A DNA stretch of 64,000 bases, taken from contig NZ_LMNI01000011.1 of assembly GCF_001422925.1 (NCBI RefSeq), positions 754,515 through 818,514 of the forward strand, read 5' to 3'. Position numbers and translations under genes: made by a program. Source of the DNA: Microbacterium sp. Leaf288. GTDB taxonomy: Bacteria; Actinomycetota; Actinomycetes; Actinomycetales; Microbacteriaceae. The notes under the pieces are model-generated. The model worked only from the letters and a program-made list of their open reading frames with translations, searched no databases and was not told the origin of the DNA. This document shows positions 15,466 through 23,834 of this stretch, piece after piece. Position 1 is the first letter of the stretch; each line of letters begins with the position of its first letter.

Positions 15466-17208
15466 CTACTCGACGAGCTTCCCGACGACCGACACCTCGC
15501 GCATGAGCGCCCTGATGTCGGCAGGGATGGGCGGGATCTGTTCCCGCACGACGCCGGTCGAGGGGGACCACACCAGGTTGACCTGCAGTTCGGGATCGAT
15601 GTCGGGGTAGTCGCTCCGGTTGTGGCAGCCGCGCGTTTCTCGGCGCTCGAGCGCGGCTTCGAGCGTCGCGCGGGCGGCGAGCGCCGCCGACTTCAGGTCG
15701 AACGCGTGCGCGAGGTCGTGGTAGCCCGCGATATCGGGGTGAACCCCGATATCGGCCATCCGCGCCTCGATCGCGTCGAGCTCCGCGAGGCCGGTGAGCA
15801 GCCCTTGTTCGTCGCGCACCACTCCGGCGTGCTCGGTCATGGTGTCGCGGATCGCCCGCTGGAGCGCCCGGACGTTCTCGGTTCCGGATGCGGCGAGCAG
15901 ATCGTCGATCTCCGCGCGAGCCGTCGCTACCGCCGCGGCCGAGCGCGTCTGGGCGGGCAGCGCCGCGGAGTACGCAGCGGCCGCCTGTCCGACGATGCGG
16001 CCGAACACCAGGAGCTCGATCAGTGAGTTGCCGCCGAGGCGGTTGGCGCCGTGGAGTCCCGAGGACGCCTCGCCGATCGCGTAGAGGCCGGGGACATCGG
16101 TGGAGTGGTCCGACGATCGCACCCAGACGCCGCCCATCGAGTAGTGCGCCGTCGGCGCGATCTCGATCGGCTCCTTGGTGATGTCGAGCATCTGCAGCTC
16201 GAGCATCGTCTGGTAGACGCGGGGGAGGCGGGTCATGATCGTCTCACGCGGGAGGTGGGAGACATCCAGCCAGACGCCCCCGTTCGGCGTGCCACGGCCC
16301 TGCTTGATCTCGGTGTAGCACGCGAGGGCGACACGGTCGCGCGTGGACAGCTCGAGGCGCTCGGGGTCGTACTTGTGCATGAACCGCTCGCCGAGACCGT
16401 TGCGCAGGATGCCGCCCTCGCCGCGAGCCGCCTCCGAGATGAGCGTCCCGGCCGCGTTCTCGGGCTCGATGATGCCGCTGGGGTGGAACTGCACGAGCTC
16501 GGGGTCGCGAAGGCGGCCGCCCGCCTCGACCGCGAGACGGAAGGAGTCGCCGGTGTTCTCATCGCGTCGCGACGACGTGCGCCGCCAGATGCGGTTGTGC
16601 CCGCCTGCGGCGAGGATCACCGCGTCGGCGTGGATCAGATAGCGCGTGCCGTCCTCGATGTCGAACCCGTACGCCCCGAAGACCGCGCCGTTGTCGTTCA
16701 CGAGGATGCGCGTCACATACACGGTGTCGAGGACGGGCACCTGCAGCTGTGCGGCGCGGTTGATCAGCGTGCGCTGGATCTCGAGGCCGGTGTAGTCGCC
16801 GGCGAACGCGGTGCGACGGTAGGTGTGCGCACCGAAGAATCGCTGTGAGATGCGGCCGTCGTCCTCGCGGGCGAACGGCATGCCGTACCGCTCGAGGTCT
16901 TCGATGCCGCGGGCGGCGCCCGACGTGACGATCTCGACGGTGTGCGGGTTGGCGAGGAGGTAACTCTCCTTCAGCGTGTCGGCGGCGTGCTGCTGCCAGC
17001 TGTCGTCGGCATCCATGGTGCCGAGCGCAGCGTTGATGCCGCCGGCAGCAAGGGAGGTGTGGGCGTCCGACTTCGGTCGCTTGCCCAGGGCGACCACGTC
17101 GACGCCGGATTCGGCGAGCTCGATGGCAGCGCGAAGACCGGAACCGCCGGTGCCGATCACGAGGACGGTGGTGGAAAGCTGGCGCTCTGCAGGGATCACG
17201 TCAGACAT
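15466..17208 (-). CDS. FAD-dependent SdhA/FrdA/NadB-like oxidoreductase
   Basis: Flavoprotein of the succinate dehydrogenase/fumarate reductase/L-aspartate oxidase superfamily, 580 aa. An N-terminal Rossmann motif (VIGTGGSGLRAAIELAESG) binds FAD. Active-site stretches are SDAHTSLAAGGINAALG, VQFHPSGIIEPEN, SEAARGEGGILRN and TAHYSMGGVWV. The helical C-terminal domain is present. No SdhB/SdhC genes and no nadA/nadC are adjacent, so it is probably a soluble oxidoreductase acting on a dicarboxylate. I take ATG 17208 because the conserved part begins soon after; the frame is open to 17259. Divergent from a LysR gene that probably controls it. Confidence 0.82.
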   Translation of the reverse strand: MSDVIPAERQLSTTVLVIGTGGSGLRAAIELAESGVDVVALGKRPKSDAHTSLAAGGINAALGTMDADDSWQQHAADTLKESYLLANPHTVEIVTSGAARGIEDLERYGMPFAREDDGRISQRFFGAHTYRRTAFAGDYTGLEIQRTLINRAAQLQVPVLDTVYVTRILVNDNGAVFGAYGFDIEDGTRYLIHADAVILAAGGHNRIWRRTSSRRDENTGDSFRLAVEAGGRLRDPELVQFHPSGIIEPENAAGTLISEAARGEGGILRNGLGERFMHKYDPERLELSTRDRVALACYTEIKQGRGTPNGGVWLDVSHLPRETIMTRLPRVYQTMLELQMLDITKEPIEIAPTAHYSMGGVWVRSSDHSTDVPGLYAIGEASSGLHGANRLGGNSLIELLVFGRIVGQAAAAYSAALPAQTRSAAAVATARAEIDDLLAASGTENVRALQRAIRDTMTEHAGVVRDEQGLLTGLAELDAIEARMADIGVHPDIAGYHDLAHAFDLKSAALAARATLEAALERRETRGCHNRSDYPDIDPELQVNLVWSPSTGVVREQIPPIPADIRALMREVSVVGKLVE

Positions 17209-17257
17209 GTTAGGCAGTTCTGTTCGATCACTCCAATGCATATTCATGGTCACATCC

Positions 17258-17272
17258 ATAGCGATACGCTAT
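17258..17272. promoter_or_regulatory. LysR-type (T-N11-A) operator
   Basis: ATAGCG-ATA-CGCTAT, a 15-bp inverted repeat of the classic LTTR form, placed 5 bp before the LysR ATG and about 50 bp before the flavoprotein start. It is well placed for autoregulation and for activation of the divergent gene. Confidence 0.75.
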
Positions 17273-17276
17273 ACAC

Positions 17277-18200
17277 ATGAATCTTGAGCAGCTTCGCGCG
17301 TTCGTCACGGTTGCTCAGCTCGGCAACTTCACGCGCGCGGCCGAGCAGCTGCACCTGGCGCAGCCGTCGCTCAGTCGTCAGATCTCGACGCTCGAGCAGA
17401 GCCTGGGCGCCGAGCTGTTCCACCGTGCACGAGCGGGCAGCACGCTGACGGTCGCGGGGGAGTCGCTGCTGCCCCTCGCGCGGCGGATGCTGGCGGACGC
17501 GGCATCCGTCCGCCGTGAACTCGACGAGCTGGCCGGACTCCAGCGCGGGCGGGTGCGCCTGGGCGCGACCCCGACTCTGTGCATCAGCCTGGTCGCCGAG
17601 GTGCTGAGCGCCTTCCACGCGGCCCATCCCGGGATCGAGCTGCACATCACCGAGAGCGGTTCGCGCGGTCTGCTGGATCACCTCGCCGGCGGTGAGCTGG
17701 ACCTCGCGTTGATCACGACGTCGGGTCCGGCATCCCCGGAGCGACTCAGCGTCGCGCCGCTTCTCGTCGAGGAGCTGGTCGTCATCTCTTCGGCCGGTGC
17801 ACCACCGCTCACCGCGCGCGAGAGCATCGGTCTCGGCGAGGTGGCCGGTCTGCCCCAGGTGGTGTTCAGCTCGACGTACGACCTTCGGGCGACGACCGAC
17901 GCGGCGTTCGCGGCCGCGGGGCTGTCCCCATACACGGTGATCGAGGGCGCGGAGATGGACGCCGTGCTGCGCTTCGTCGAGCGGGGGATCGGTGTCGCGA
18001 TCGTGCCCGCGATGGTGCTCATCGAGCGCTCAGGGCTCCGGTCGGTGCGCCTGTCCGACCCGACGCTGACGCGCACCATCAGCATCGCCCGCGTCGCCGA
18101 CATCTCGCCGACGGCGGCCGTCGGGGTGATGGAGCAGACGATCGTCCGCACCGCCGCCGCGCTCGCCGCGGGACCCCAGGCCACGATGCGACTCGCCTAG
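17277..18200 (+). CDS. LysR family transcriptional regulator
   Basis: Ligand-responsive regulator of 307 aa. The N-terminal helix-turn-helix is classic: MNLEQLRAFVTVAQLGNFTRAAEQL, then AQPSLSRQISTLEQSLGAELF (given in parts). Residues about 90-300 form the periplasmic-binding-like effector domain, with LDLALITTSGP and ERGIGVAIVPAMVL typical of the fold. The ATG at 17277 follows an LTTR box by 5 bp, so its own transcript is nearly leaderless. The divergent SdhA-like flavoprotein is the obvious target. The effector is unknown, perhaps a dicarboxylate. Confidence 0.92.
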   Translation: MNLEQLRAFVTVAQLGNFTRAAEQLHLAQPSLSRQISTLEQSLGAELFHRARAGSTLTVAGESLLPLARRMLADAASVRRELDELAGLQRGRVRLGATPTLCISLVAEVLSAFHAAHPGIELHITESGSRGLLDHLAGGELDLALITTSGPASPERLSVAPLLVEELVVISSAGAPPLTARESIGLGEVAGLPQVVFSSTYDLRATTDAAFAAAGLSPYTVIEGAEMDAVLRFVERGIGVAIVPAMVLIERSGLRSVRLSDPTLTRTISIARVADISPTAAVGVMEQTIVRTAAALAAGPQATMRLA

Positions 18201-18216
18201 CCGCAGGACGTGAACG

Positions 18217-18792
18217 TCAGGCGGTGGGGGAGTCGTCGGCGTGGACGCAGCCGGGCGGCTCGGAGTTGCCGCTGAGGGTGAAGTCCTCGCACGTGAGGAA
18301 CCGGCTCTGGTTGAGACCCAGGACGAACGATGCGACGGCGATGGCGGCGACGATGGCGAAGATGCTGAGCCGGACTCGCGGCGAGTAGTCGGCGATCACG
18401 TCAGGCCACACGGTGCGCACGACCACCCACAGCGTGAACGGGATCCCGACGAGTCCGACGACGACCGCGAGCACATCGAACAGGTTGCCCCAGAGATCGT
18501 CCGCAGCGGGGGCGCTCGTGAACGACAACACGAGCCACAGCGAAGGGATGACGAGTGCGATGGCGCGGCCGACCTTCACCCGTGGCCGCGCTGGCTGGAT
18601 CAGCACCACGACGAAGCCGGCCGTCGCGACCACCCACACCGTCAGAAGCTGGTCGAAGAACGGGGTGTGCCACGCCCCGAGCGTGAACGCCGGCCACCAG
18701 ATCGCGCCACTCATCCCGATGAGGACGATGCCGATGCCGCGATAGCGGGACGGCCTGTTCCGTGCGGCGTCGGGCGCGGGTGTCGCTGTCAT
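18217..18792 (-). CDS. Four-helix membrane protein, unknown function
   Basis: Protein of 191 aa starting at ATG 18792, eight bases after GGAGAGG. Four hydrophobic segments: residues about 18-38 (GIGIVLIGMSGAIWWPAF), 45-65 (LLTVWVVATAGFVVVLI), 75-95 and 105-130, plus a last one near 145-168 that may be a fifth. A hydrophilic tail with two cysteines (LTCEDFTLSGNSEPPGCVHAD) would be extracytoplasmic. No family is recognised. Confidence 0.72.
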   Translation of the reverse strand: MTATPAPDAARNRPSRYRGIGIVLIGMSGAIWWPAFTLGAWHTPFFDQLLTVWVVATAGFVVVLIQPARPRVKVGRAIALVIPSLWLVLSFTSAPAADDLWGNLFDVLAVVVGLVGIPFTLWVVVRTVWPDVIADYSPRVRLSIFAIVAAIAVASFVLGLNQSRFLTCEDFTLSGNSEPPGCVHADDSPTA

Positions 18793-19255
18793 CCCGGTCC
18801 TCTCCGGCGTGGGTCCGTGTGACGTGCACTGTAGTGCATCCGGCGGGAACGGCGGCGGACCGCGGGCGTCAACGCACGATGCGAAATGGGGTCGCCCGAT
18901 CCTGTTCCCCGCAGCGCGTACGCGATATGGTGAGGCGACGGGCGGCTCGCCGTGATCCTGGGAACCGATCACAGCGCGGGCGTCCGGACTGGGGATCTCT
19001 GGGGCTGGGCCGCTGATTTCCCCTGCGCTCCCCCCGCGCAAGGACGGTCCCTCGGACGTTGCAGCTAGAGCCTGTAGCGTCCGAGGGACCTCAGCCTGTC
19101 CCGCGCGCGTCGCGCGCCCTTTGGGGGAGGGCTCGGCACTGGGGATACCTGTGCGACACGGCCGAAAGGTGCGGAACTCGGCCTGCAGCCACCCTAGCGC
19201 GTCACCTCGGAGGCTCCCCGAGCCACACGCAGGACTCTGCGCGATATGGCGAGCG
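18793..19255. other. Gene-poor stretch with possible structured RNA
   Basis: No credible coding frame. Two RNA-like structures stand close together. One is a small hairpin TGCGC-T(C)6-GCGCA (19024-19040) whose loop carries six C residues, recalling the actinobacterial 6C RNA. The other is a 13-bp perfect stem (GGTCCCTCGGACG 19046-19058, complement 19078-19090) with a 19-nt loop. They might belong to a noncoding RNA or terminate a transcript. Direction is undetermined. Confidence 0.4.
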
Positions 19256-19582
19256 TCAGCGGAACTCGCCGTCGGCGGACTGGATGATCTGCCGCATGAC
19301 GTCGATCGAGATCTGCTCGCGCGCGCCGTCGGCCCACTCGTGGACCGTGAACGTGATCCCCAGGCTGTCGAGGTAGTCGGCGGTCTTCTCGAGCCGAGGA
19401 ACGACCTGGATGTGGTCGTTGCCGAACAACCCTGCCGTATAGACGGGCTCGCCGGCGCGGATCGCACGTCGCAGCTCTCCGGTGGAGCGTCCCGTGATGC
19501 GGTACAGCGACTTCAGCACCTCACTGCCGAAGTCGGGGGTTCCGTCGATGGTGAGCGAAAGTGCGTTCTCGGGCGTCGTCAC
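19256..19582 (-). CDS. Hypothetical protein (108 aa)
   Basis: Starts MTTPENALSLTIDGTPDFGS at ATG 19582. It has a mixed alpha/beta pattern: LKSLYRITGRSTGELRRAIR resembles a helix-turn-helix-like pair, then PVYTAGLFGNDHIQVVPRL and DYLDSLGITFTVHEW. The layout resembles the alpha/beta C-terminal fold of ribosomal L7/L12-like domains, but this is only a shape comparison. Isolated gene of unknown function. Confidence 0.65.
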   Translation of the reverse strand: MTTPENALSLTIDGTPDFGSEVLKSLYRITGRSTGELRRAIRAGEPVYTAGLFGNDHIQVVPRLEKTADYLDSLGITFTVHEWADGAREQISIDVMRQIIQSADGEFR

Positions 19583-19843
19583 TCGTCCATCACAACACGT
19601 CGAATCGCGACCGCGGTGCGTCGGTCGTCGCCGTGAACAGGCGACAGCGCACCATATCGCGACCGTGCTTTCGCGGCCCGCGCCGGAGGTCGCCCACGGC
19701 GCTGCCCGCGAGCGTGGGAGCCGCAGATCGGATACCCGACACGTCGGCAGGCGTCAAGACGCCGTTTCGAACGGCGCCCGGTGCGAGAATTGCCGACGGG
19801 GAGCAGGGGTCGGGGGGACCGACCAGCATCGAAGCGAGAAGCC

Positions 19844-20590
19844 GTGGCTGTGAGAAGTGAGATATCGAGAGCGCTGACGCATGCGCTCGAGCGCTCGGAG
19901 ATCACCGCGTGGTTCCAGCCTCAGATCGACCTGGTGAGCAATCGGGTGGTCGCCGTCGAGGCGCTCTGCCGGTGGAATCATGCGGAGTGGGGGCTCGTGG
20001 GACCCAACGAGTTCATCCCGGTCGCCGAAGAAGACGGGATGATCGCCGAGATCGGCCGCTTCATGGCTACGCAGGCGATCGCTGTGATGGCCAAATGGGG
20101 CATCGACGTCTCGGTCAATGTGTCACCCGCACAGCTGCAGGATTCAGTCTTCGCCACGTGGCTCGGGCAGCTCGTCGAGAGGATCAGCCGTCCCGCGCGG
20201 CGACTCACGCTCGAGATCACCGAGGGGCGCCAGATCGGCAACGTGTCGGCGGTCGTCGCGCGGCTCGATGGGCTGCGAGCGTTGGGACTGGGCATCGCGA
20301 TCGACGACTACGGCGCCGGACAAGCATCCCTCACGCAGCTGAAGCGGCTTCACGCCACCGAGCTGAAGATCGACCGCGCTCTCGTGATCGACGATTCCCC
20401 GTCGGCCGAACGCACGATGGGTGCCGCGATCGCGGTCGCCCACGAGGCCGGCATCCGCGTCGTCGCGGAGGGCATCGAGACTCCGCAGCAACTCGAGAAG
20501 GTCAAGACGATGGGATGCGATCGCGGCCAGGGCTACCTGTTCGCACGCCCCATGCCGCGGGCCGAGATGGCGGCGCTCTTGGCGGGGTAG
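19844..20590 (+). CDS. EAL-domain cyclic-di-GMP phosphodiesterase
   Basis: Stand-alone EAL domain of 248 aa predicted to hydrolyse c-di-GMP. The catalytic set appears complete: EALCRW (EAL signature), VSVNVSP (Asn), LEITEG (Glu), AIDDYGAG (Asp pair), LKIDR (Lys), VAEGIET (Glu) and GQGYLF. Loop 6 is DDYGAG in place of the usual DDFGTG. I take GTG 19844 as start because the EAL fold begins soon after; the frame opens at GTG 19781. There is no sensor domain. Its GGDEF counterpart may be the protein at 33,962. Confidence 0.88.
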   Translation: MAVRSEISRALTHALERSEITAWFQPQIDLVSNRVVAVEALCRWNHAEWGLVGPNEFIPVAEEDGMIAEIGRFMATQAIAVMAKWGIDVSVNVSPAQLQDSVFATWLGQLVERISRPARRLTLEITEGRQIGNVSAVVARLDGLRALGLGIAIDDYGAGQASLTQLKRLHATELKIDRALVIDDSPSAERTMGAAIAVAHEAGIRVVAEGIETPQQLEKVKTMGCDRGQGYLFARPMPRAEMAALLAG

Positions 20591-20678
20591 TCAGATTCGG
20601 AGCGTGTCGGGCGTGACGCAAGCCTTGGACCCACCGGGGCGTCGGCGAGGGGGCCGGTGACCGCGGGCCCGGGGCTGA

Positions 20679-20894
20679 TCAGGCCGGGAGTTGGTCGCCG
20701 TGGCCTCCGGGGGGTTGCGACGGAATGACGTTCGGTTTCGCGTTTCGCGCCTGCTCGACGGCGCGGCTGTGGGTGCCGGCGGAGGGCACGTAGGGGTGCC
20801 AGTGCATGCTGGTGACTCTCGCCCACTTCTTGTCCCGCGCAGCGCGCTGCTGGTCGGGCGTCGGATCGTTGGGTGGGTGATGTCTGTCCATCAT
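20679..20894 (-). CDS. Small hypothetical protein (71 aa)
   Basis: Starts MMDRHHPPNDPTPDQQRAAR after AAGGTCCG. It is hydrophilic, rich in His, Pro and Gln, with a central KWARVTSMHWHPYVPSAG. There are no domain matches. The ribosome site and compact reading frame make it plausible, but an opposing open frame exists over the same bases. Confidence 0.4.
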   Translation of the reverse strand: MMDRHHPPNDPTPDQQRAARDKKWARVTSMHWHPYVPSAGTHSRAVEQARNAKPNVIPSQPPGGHGDQLPA

Positions 20895-21132
20895 CGGACC
20901 TTACGCCTGTCACATGTGTGCCTTCCCAGGTGCACGAGCACCAAGCCGCACTCCGGATCGGCGGCGCAATCTTCTCGAACCGACCGACGATCCCCCGAGC
21001 GCGGTCTCAATGAACCCGAGTTGCCGGATGCTCGGCGTCGCAGCACCGCCGTCGCGCCGAAGGCGCGTGTACGCTCGTAAGAAGGGCACCGAGACCCCGC
21101 GCCTGGTCATTCTGAGATGAACGGCGGCGCAC

Positions 21133-21834
21133 GTGATGCCCACGACTCCCGACGATCAGCCGGGCGATGCGTTCGCGATCGCCGCGGCCGCACTCACCGC
21201 CGGCGACGACGATCTGTGCTCGCCCCTGCGAGCCGCTGTCTCGATGGCCGGTGCCGTGGTGTCCACGCTCGGCTCGCCGATGGGCTCCGAAACGGTGTGC
21301 GCCAGCACGAAGCTCGGCGCACGGATCGACGAGATCCAGATCGACCTCGGCGAGGGGCCGTCCTGGGAAGCCCTGCGCACAAGGCTTCCCGTCACGGCAT
21401 CCGACCTCCAGGTCGACGGCGGGGCGCTCTGGCCCGGCACGTGGGCCGCTCTGCGAGAGCTCGATGTGGGAGCGCTCTTCGCCTTCCCCCTGTTCGTCAG
21501 CACGCTCGGAATCGGATCCATCGCCCTCTATTCGCTGACCGCCCGCGAATTGTCCGACGCGGACATCGAGCGGATGAGCCGCCTGGCCGCCATCGTGTCC
21601 GGCACCCTGCTCCGAAGGGCGCTGAACCGGCTCGACAGGCCGAACGACGACGGCGAGGACGAGCCGTACTCCCGCCGTGAGGTGCATCAGGCCACCGGAA
21701 TGGTCGCAGCGAGGAACAGGATCGGCGTGGACGATGCCCTCCTGATCCTGCGCGGCCACGCGTACGCCGCTGGGCGTTCGGTGCGCGATGTCGCGGCGGA
21801 TGTCATCGCACGGCGGCTCGACCTGGGCCTGTGA
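21133..21834 (+). CDS. GAF-ANTAR antiterminator-type regulator (copy 1)
   Basis: Cytoplasmic sensor-RNA-binding protein of 233 aa. The N-terminal GAF domain (residues about 25-165) contains DEIQIDLGEGPSWEALRT and FAFPLFVSTLGIGSIALYS, typical of actinobacterial GAF-ANTAR proteins. The C-terminal ANTAR helices (about 180-230) read REVHQATGMVAARNRIGVDD, with LLILRGHAYAAGRSVRDVA and the terminal VIARRLDLGL; ANTAR domains bind two-hairpin RNA antitermination sites. Start is GTG 21133 or ATG 21136. It lies 22 bp upstream of a second GAF-ANTAR gene in the same direction. Confidence 0.88.
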   Translation: MMPTTPDDQPGDAFAIAAAALTAGDDDLCSPLRAAVSMAGAVVSTLGSPMGSETVCASTKLGARIDEIQIDLGEGPSWEALRTRLPVTASDLQVDGGALWPGTWAALRELDVGALFAFPLFVSTLGIGSIALYSLTARELSDADIERMSRLAAIVSGTLLRRALNRLDRPNDDGEDEPYSRREVHQATGMVAARNRIGVDDALLILRGHAYAAGRSVRDVAADVIARRLDLGL

Positions 21835-21856
21835 CCCCAAGGCTTAGGATGACGGC

Positions 21857-22570
21857 ATGACGGCGCTCACCCGCGAGCATCAGCTGCTGGGAACCTTCGT
21901 CACGCTGGCGGACTCCCTGGTCGACGACTTCGACGTCGTCGATGTGCTCCAGCGACTCGTCGACGACTGCATCTCGCTCTTCGACGCGTCGGCTGCCGGC
22001 ATCCTGCTCCTGAGTCCGTCGAAGCGGCTCGAGGTGATCGCCTCCACGAGCGAGCGAAGCGAACTCGTCGAGCTGATGCAGTTGCGCGTCGGTGCCGGCC
22101 CCTGCGTAGAGGCTGCGACGGCGGGTGAGGTCGTGTCTGTCGACGACATCGACCAGATCGCCCATCGCTGGCCTGCGTTCGCCGCCGATGCGCGCGCCTC
22201 CGGTTTTTCGTCGATCCATGCGATTCCATTGCGGCTGCGCGACTCGACACTGGGATCGCTGAACCTCTTCCGGGATGAGGCCGGGGCGCTGAACGCGGCT
22301 GATGCCGCGGCCGCGCAGGCACTGGCGGATATCGCCACCATCAGCATTCTGCAGCAGCGGTTGGTCGAGGAGTCCGAGCTCGCACAGGCTCAGCTTCAGC
22401 GCGCGCTGGACAGCCGGGTGGTGATCGAGCAGGCCAAGGGATACCTCGCCCAGATGCTGGGCATCGACATGGATGAGGCGTTCGCGCGGATTCGGAGCCA
22501 CGCTCGCTCCACGCAGACGCGTATCGGCGTCGTCGCGCGCGATGTCATCGCCGGGCGTCTGTCGCTCTGA
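21857..22570 (+). CDS. GAF-ANTAR antiterminator-type regulator (copy 2)
   Basis: Second GAF-ANTAR protein, 237 aa, ATG 21857. The GAF domain (about residues 10-165) has VDDCISLFDASAAGILLLSP and MQLRVGAGPCVEAATAGE. The ANTAR helices (about 180-237) include DSRVVIEQAKGYLAQMLGID, a near-consensus start of the ANTAR domain, and VVARDVIAGRLSL. It is closer to family consensus than the upstream copy, which lacks the VIEQAKG form. The two share layout but little identity, so this is not a recent duplication. Confidence 0.9.
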   Translation: MTALTREHQLLGTFVTLADSLVDDFDVVDVLQRLVDDCISLFDASAAGILLLSPSKRLEVIASTSERSELVELMQLRVGAGPCVEAATAGEVVSVDDIDQIAHRWPAFAADARASGFSSIHAIPLRLRDSTLGSLNLFRDEAGALNAADAAAAQALADIATISILQQRLVEESELAQAQLQRALDSRVVIEQAKGYLAQMLGIDMDEAFARIRSHARSTQTRIGVVARDVIAGRLSL

Positions 22571-22591
22571 CTCGGTGCCCGGTGCGGGGAG

Positions 22592-23692
22592 CTAGACGGC
22601 CTGCCGTTGCTGGAGCAACGGACACTCGAAGGGATCGCGCTCGCCGAGTCCGACCTTGTTGATGTAGCGGACGACGATTCCGTAAGACTGCCAGAGGCCG
22701 GTCTCGGTGTACGGCACGCCGTGTTCCACGCAGAATGCGCGAATCATCCCCGACGCCTGGCGGAGGTGCGGTCGGGGCATCGACGGGAACAGGTGATGCT
22801 CGATCTGGTAGTTGAGCCCTCCCATGACGGTGTCGAGCAGCCGGCTGCCACGGATGTTGCGGCTCATCAGCACCTGGCGGTGGAGGAAGTCGACCTTCAC
22901 ATCAGCCGGCACGAGCGGCATCCCCTTGTGATTCGGGGCGAATGCCATCCCCATGTAGACGCCGAACAGCCCCAGCTGGACGCCGAGGAAGGCGAATGCG
23001 ATCCCCGGAGACAGCACGACGAAGACGAGCGCGACGAACCCGATGATCCGCACCGCGACGAAGGCGATCTCGATCGGACGGCGTCGCAGCTGCTCACGTG
23101 AGAAGACGCGCCGCACGCTCGATGCGTGCAGAGAGAGCCCTTCGAGCAGCAGGATCGGGAAGAACAGCACCCCCTGATGTGCGATCAGCCAGCGCAGCGG
23201 CCCGCTTCGGCTCGCGCGTCGGCGGTCCGCCTGTTCCGGGGTGAACGCGATGACCGGGAGCTCGATGTCGGGGTCGCTGCCGATCTTGTTGGGGTTGGCA
23301 TGATGCCGCGTGTGCTTGTGCTGCCACCATCCGTAGCTCATGCCCACGAGAAGGTTTCCGAGGAGCATGCTGGTCCAGTCGTTCCACCGACCGGAGCGGA
23401 AGATCTGGCGATGCGCGGCGTCATGGCCGAGCATCGCGACCTGGGTGAGCACGACGGCGAGGACCGCGCCGGTGACCAGCTGCCACCACGAGTCGCCGAG
23501 GAGGACGAAGACGGTGAGCACGCTCGCGATCACGACCGGCGCCGCGATGAGCTTGGTCCAGTAGTACCCGTAGCGGCGCCGCATGAGGCCGCTCCCGGTC
23601 ACCCGCTGTGAAAGCTCGGTGTAGAGATTCGGCGCCTTCGGCGTCGTGGATCGCACGCTCGAGGCGATCGACCCGGCAGCGGTGACGGCCAT
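22592..23692 (-). CDS. Membrane fatty acid desaturase
   Basis: Di-iron acyl desaturase of 366 aa, of the DesA3/linoleoyl-CoA-desaturase-like type, inserting a double bond into membrane acyl chains. The three histidine boxes are present: GHDAAH, HKHTRHH and QIEHHLF. Four hydrophobic segments lie at about residues 48-90 and 175-230. Residues LYTELSQRVTGSGLMRRRYGY match the actinobacterial N-terminus. The ATG at 23692 follows AGGAG. Monocistronic; electron donor partners are not encoded nearby. Confidence 0.93.
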   Translation of the reverse strand: MAVTAAGSIASSVRSTTPKAPNLYTELSQRVTGSGLMRRRYGYYWTKLIAAPVVIASVLTVFVLLGDSWWQLVTGAVLAVVLTQVAMLGHDAAHRQIFRSGRWNDWTSMLLGNLLVGMSYGWWQHKHTRHHANPNKIGSDPDIELPVIAFTPEQADRRRASRSGPLRWLIAHQGVLFFPILLLEGLSLHASSVRRVFSREQLRRRPIEIAFVAVRIIGFVALVFVVLSPGIAFAFLGVQLGLFGVYMGMAFAPNHKGMPLVPADVKVDFLHRQVLMSRNIRGSRLLDTVMGGLNYQIEHHLFPSMPRPHLRQASGMIRAFCVEHGVPYTETGLWQSYGIVVRYINKVGLGERDPFECPLLQQRQAV

Positions 23693-23834
23693 CTTGTGCT
23701 CCTGTCAGAGGAAGCGCACGGAGCGTGCGCCAATGACAGGGTCCGGGCCATCTGGTCCCAGGCTACGCCTGTTATCGGGTGTGCGTGTCTGCATGCAGGA
23801 AACACGGAGGCTGTCTCCTCAACCCGCAGTCAGG

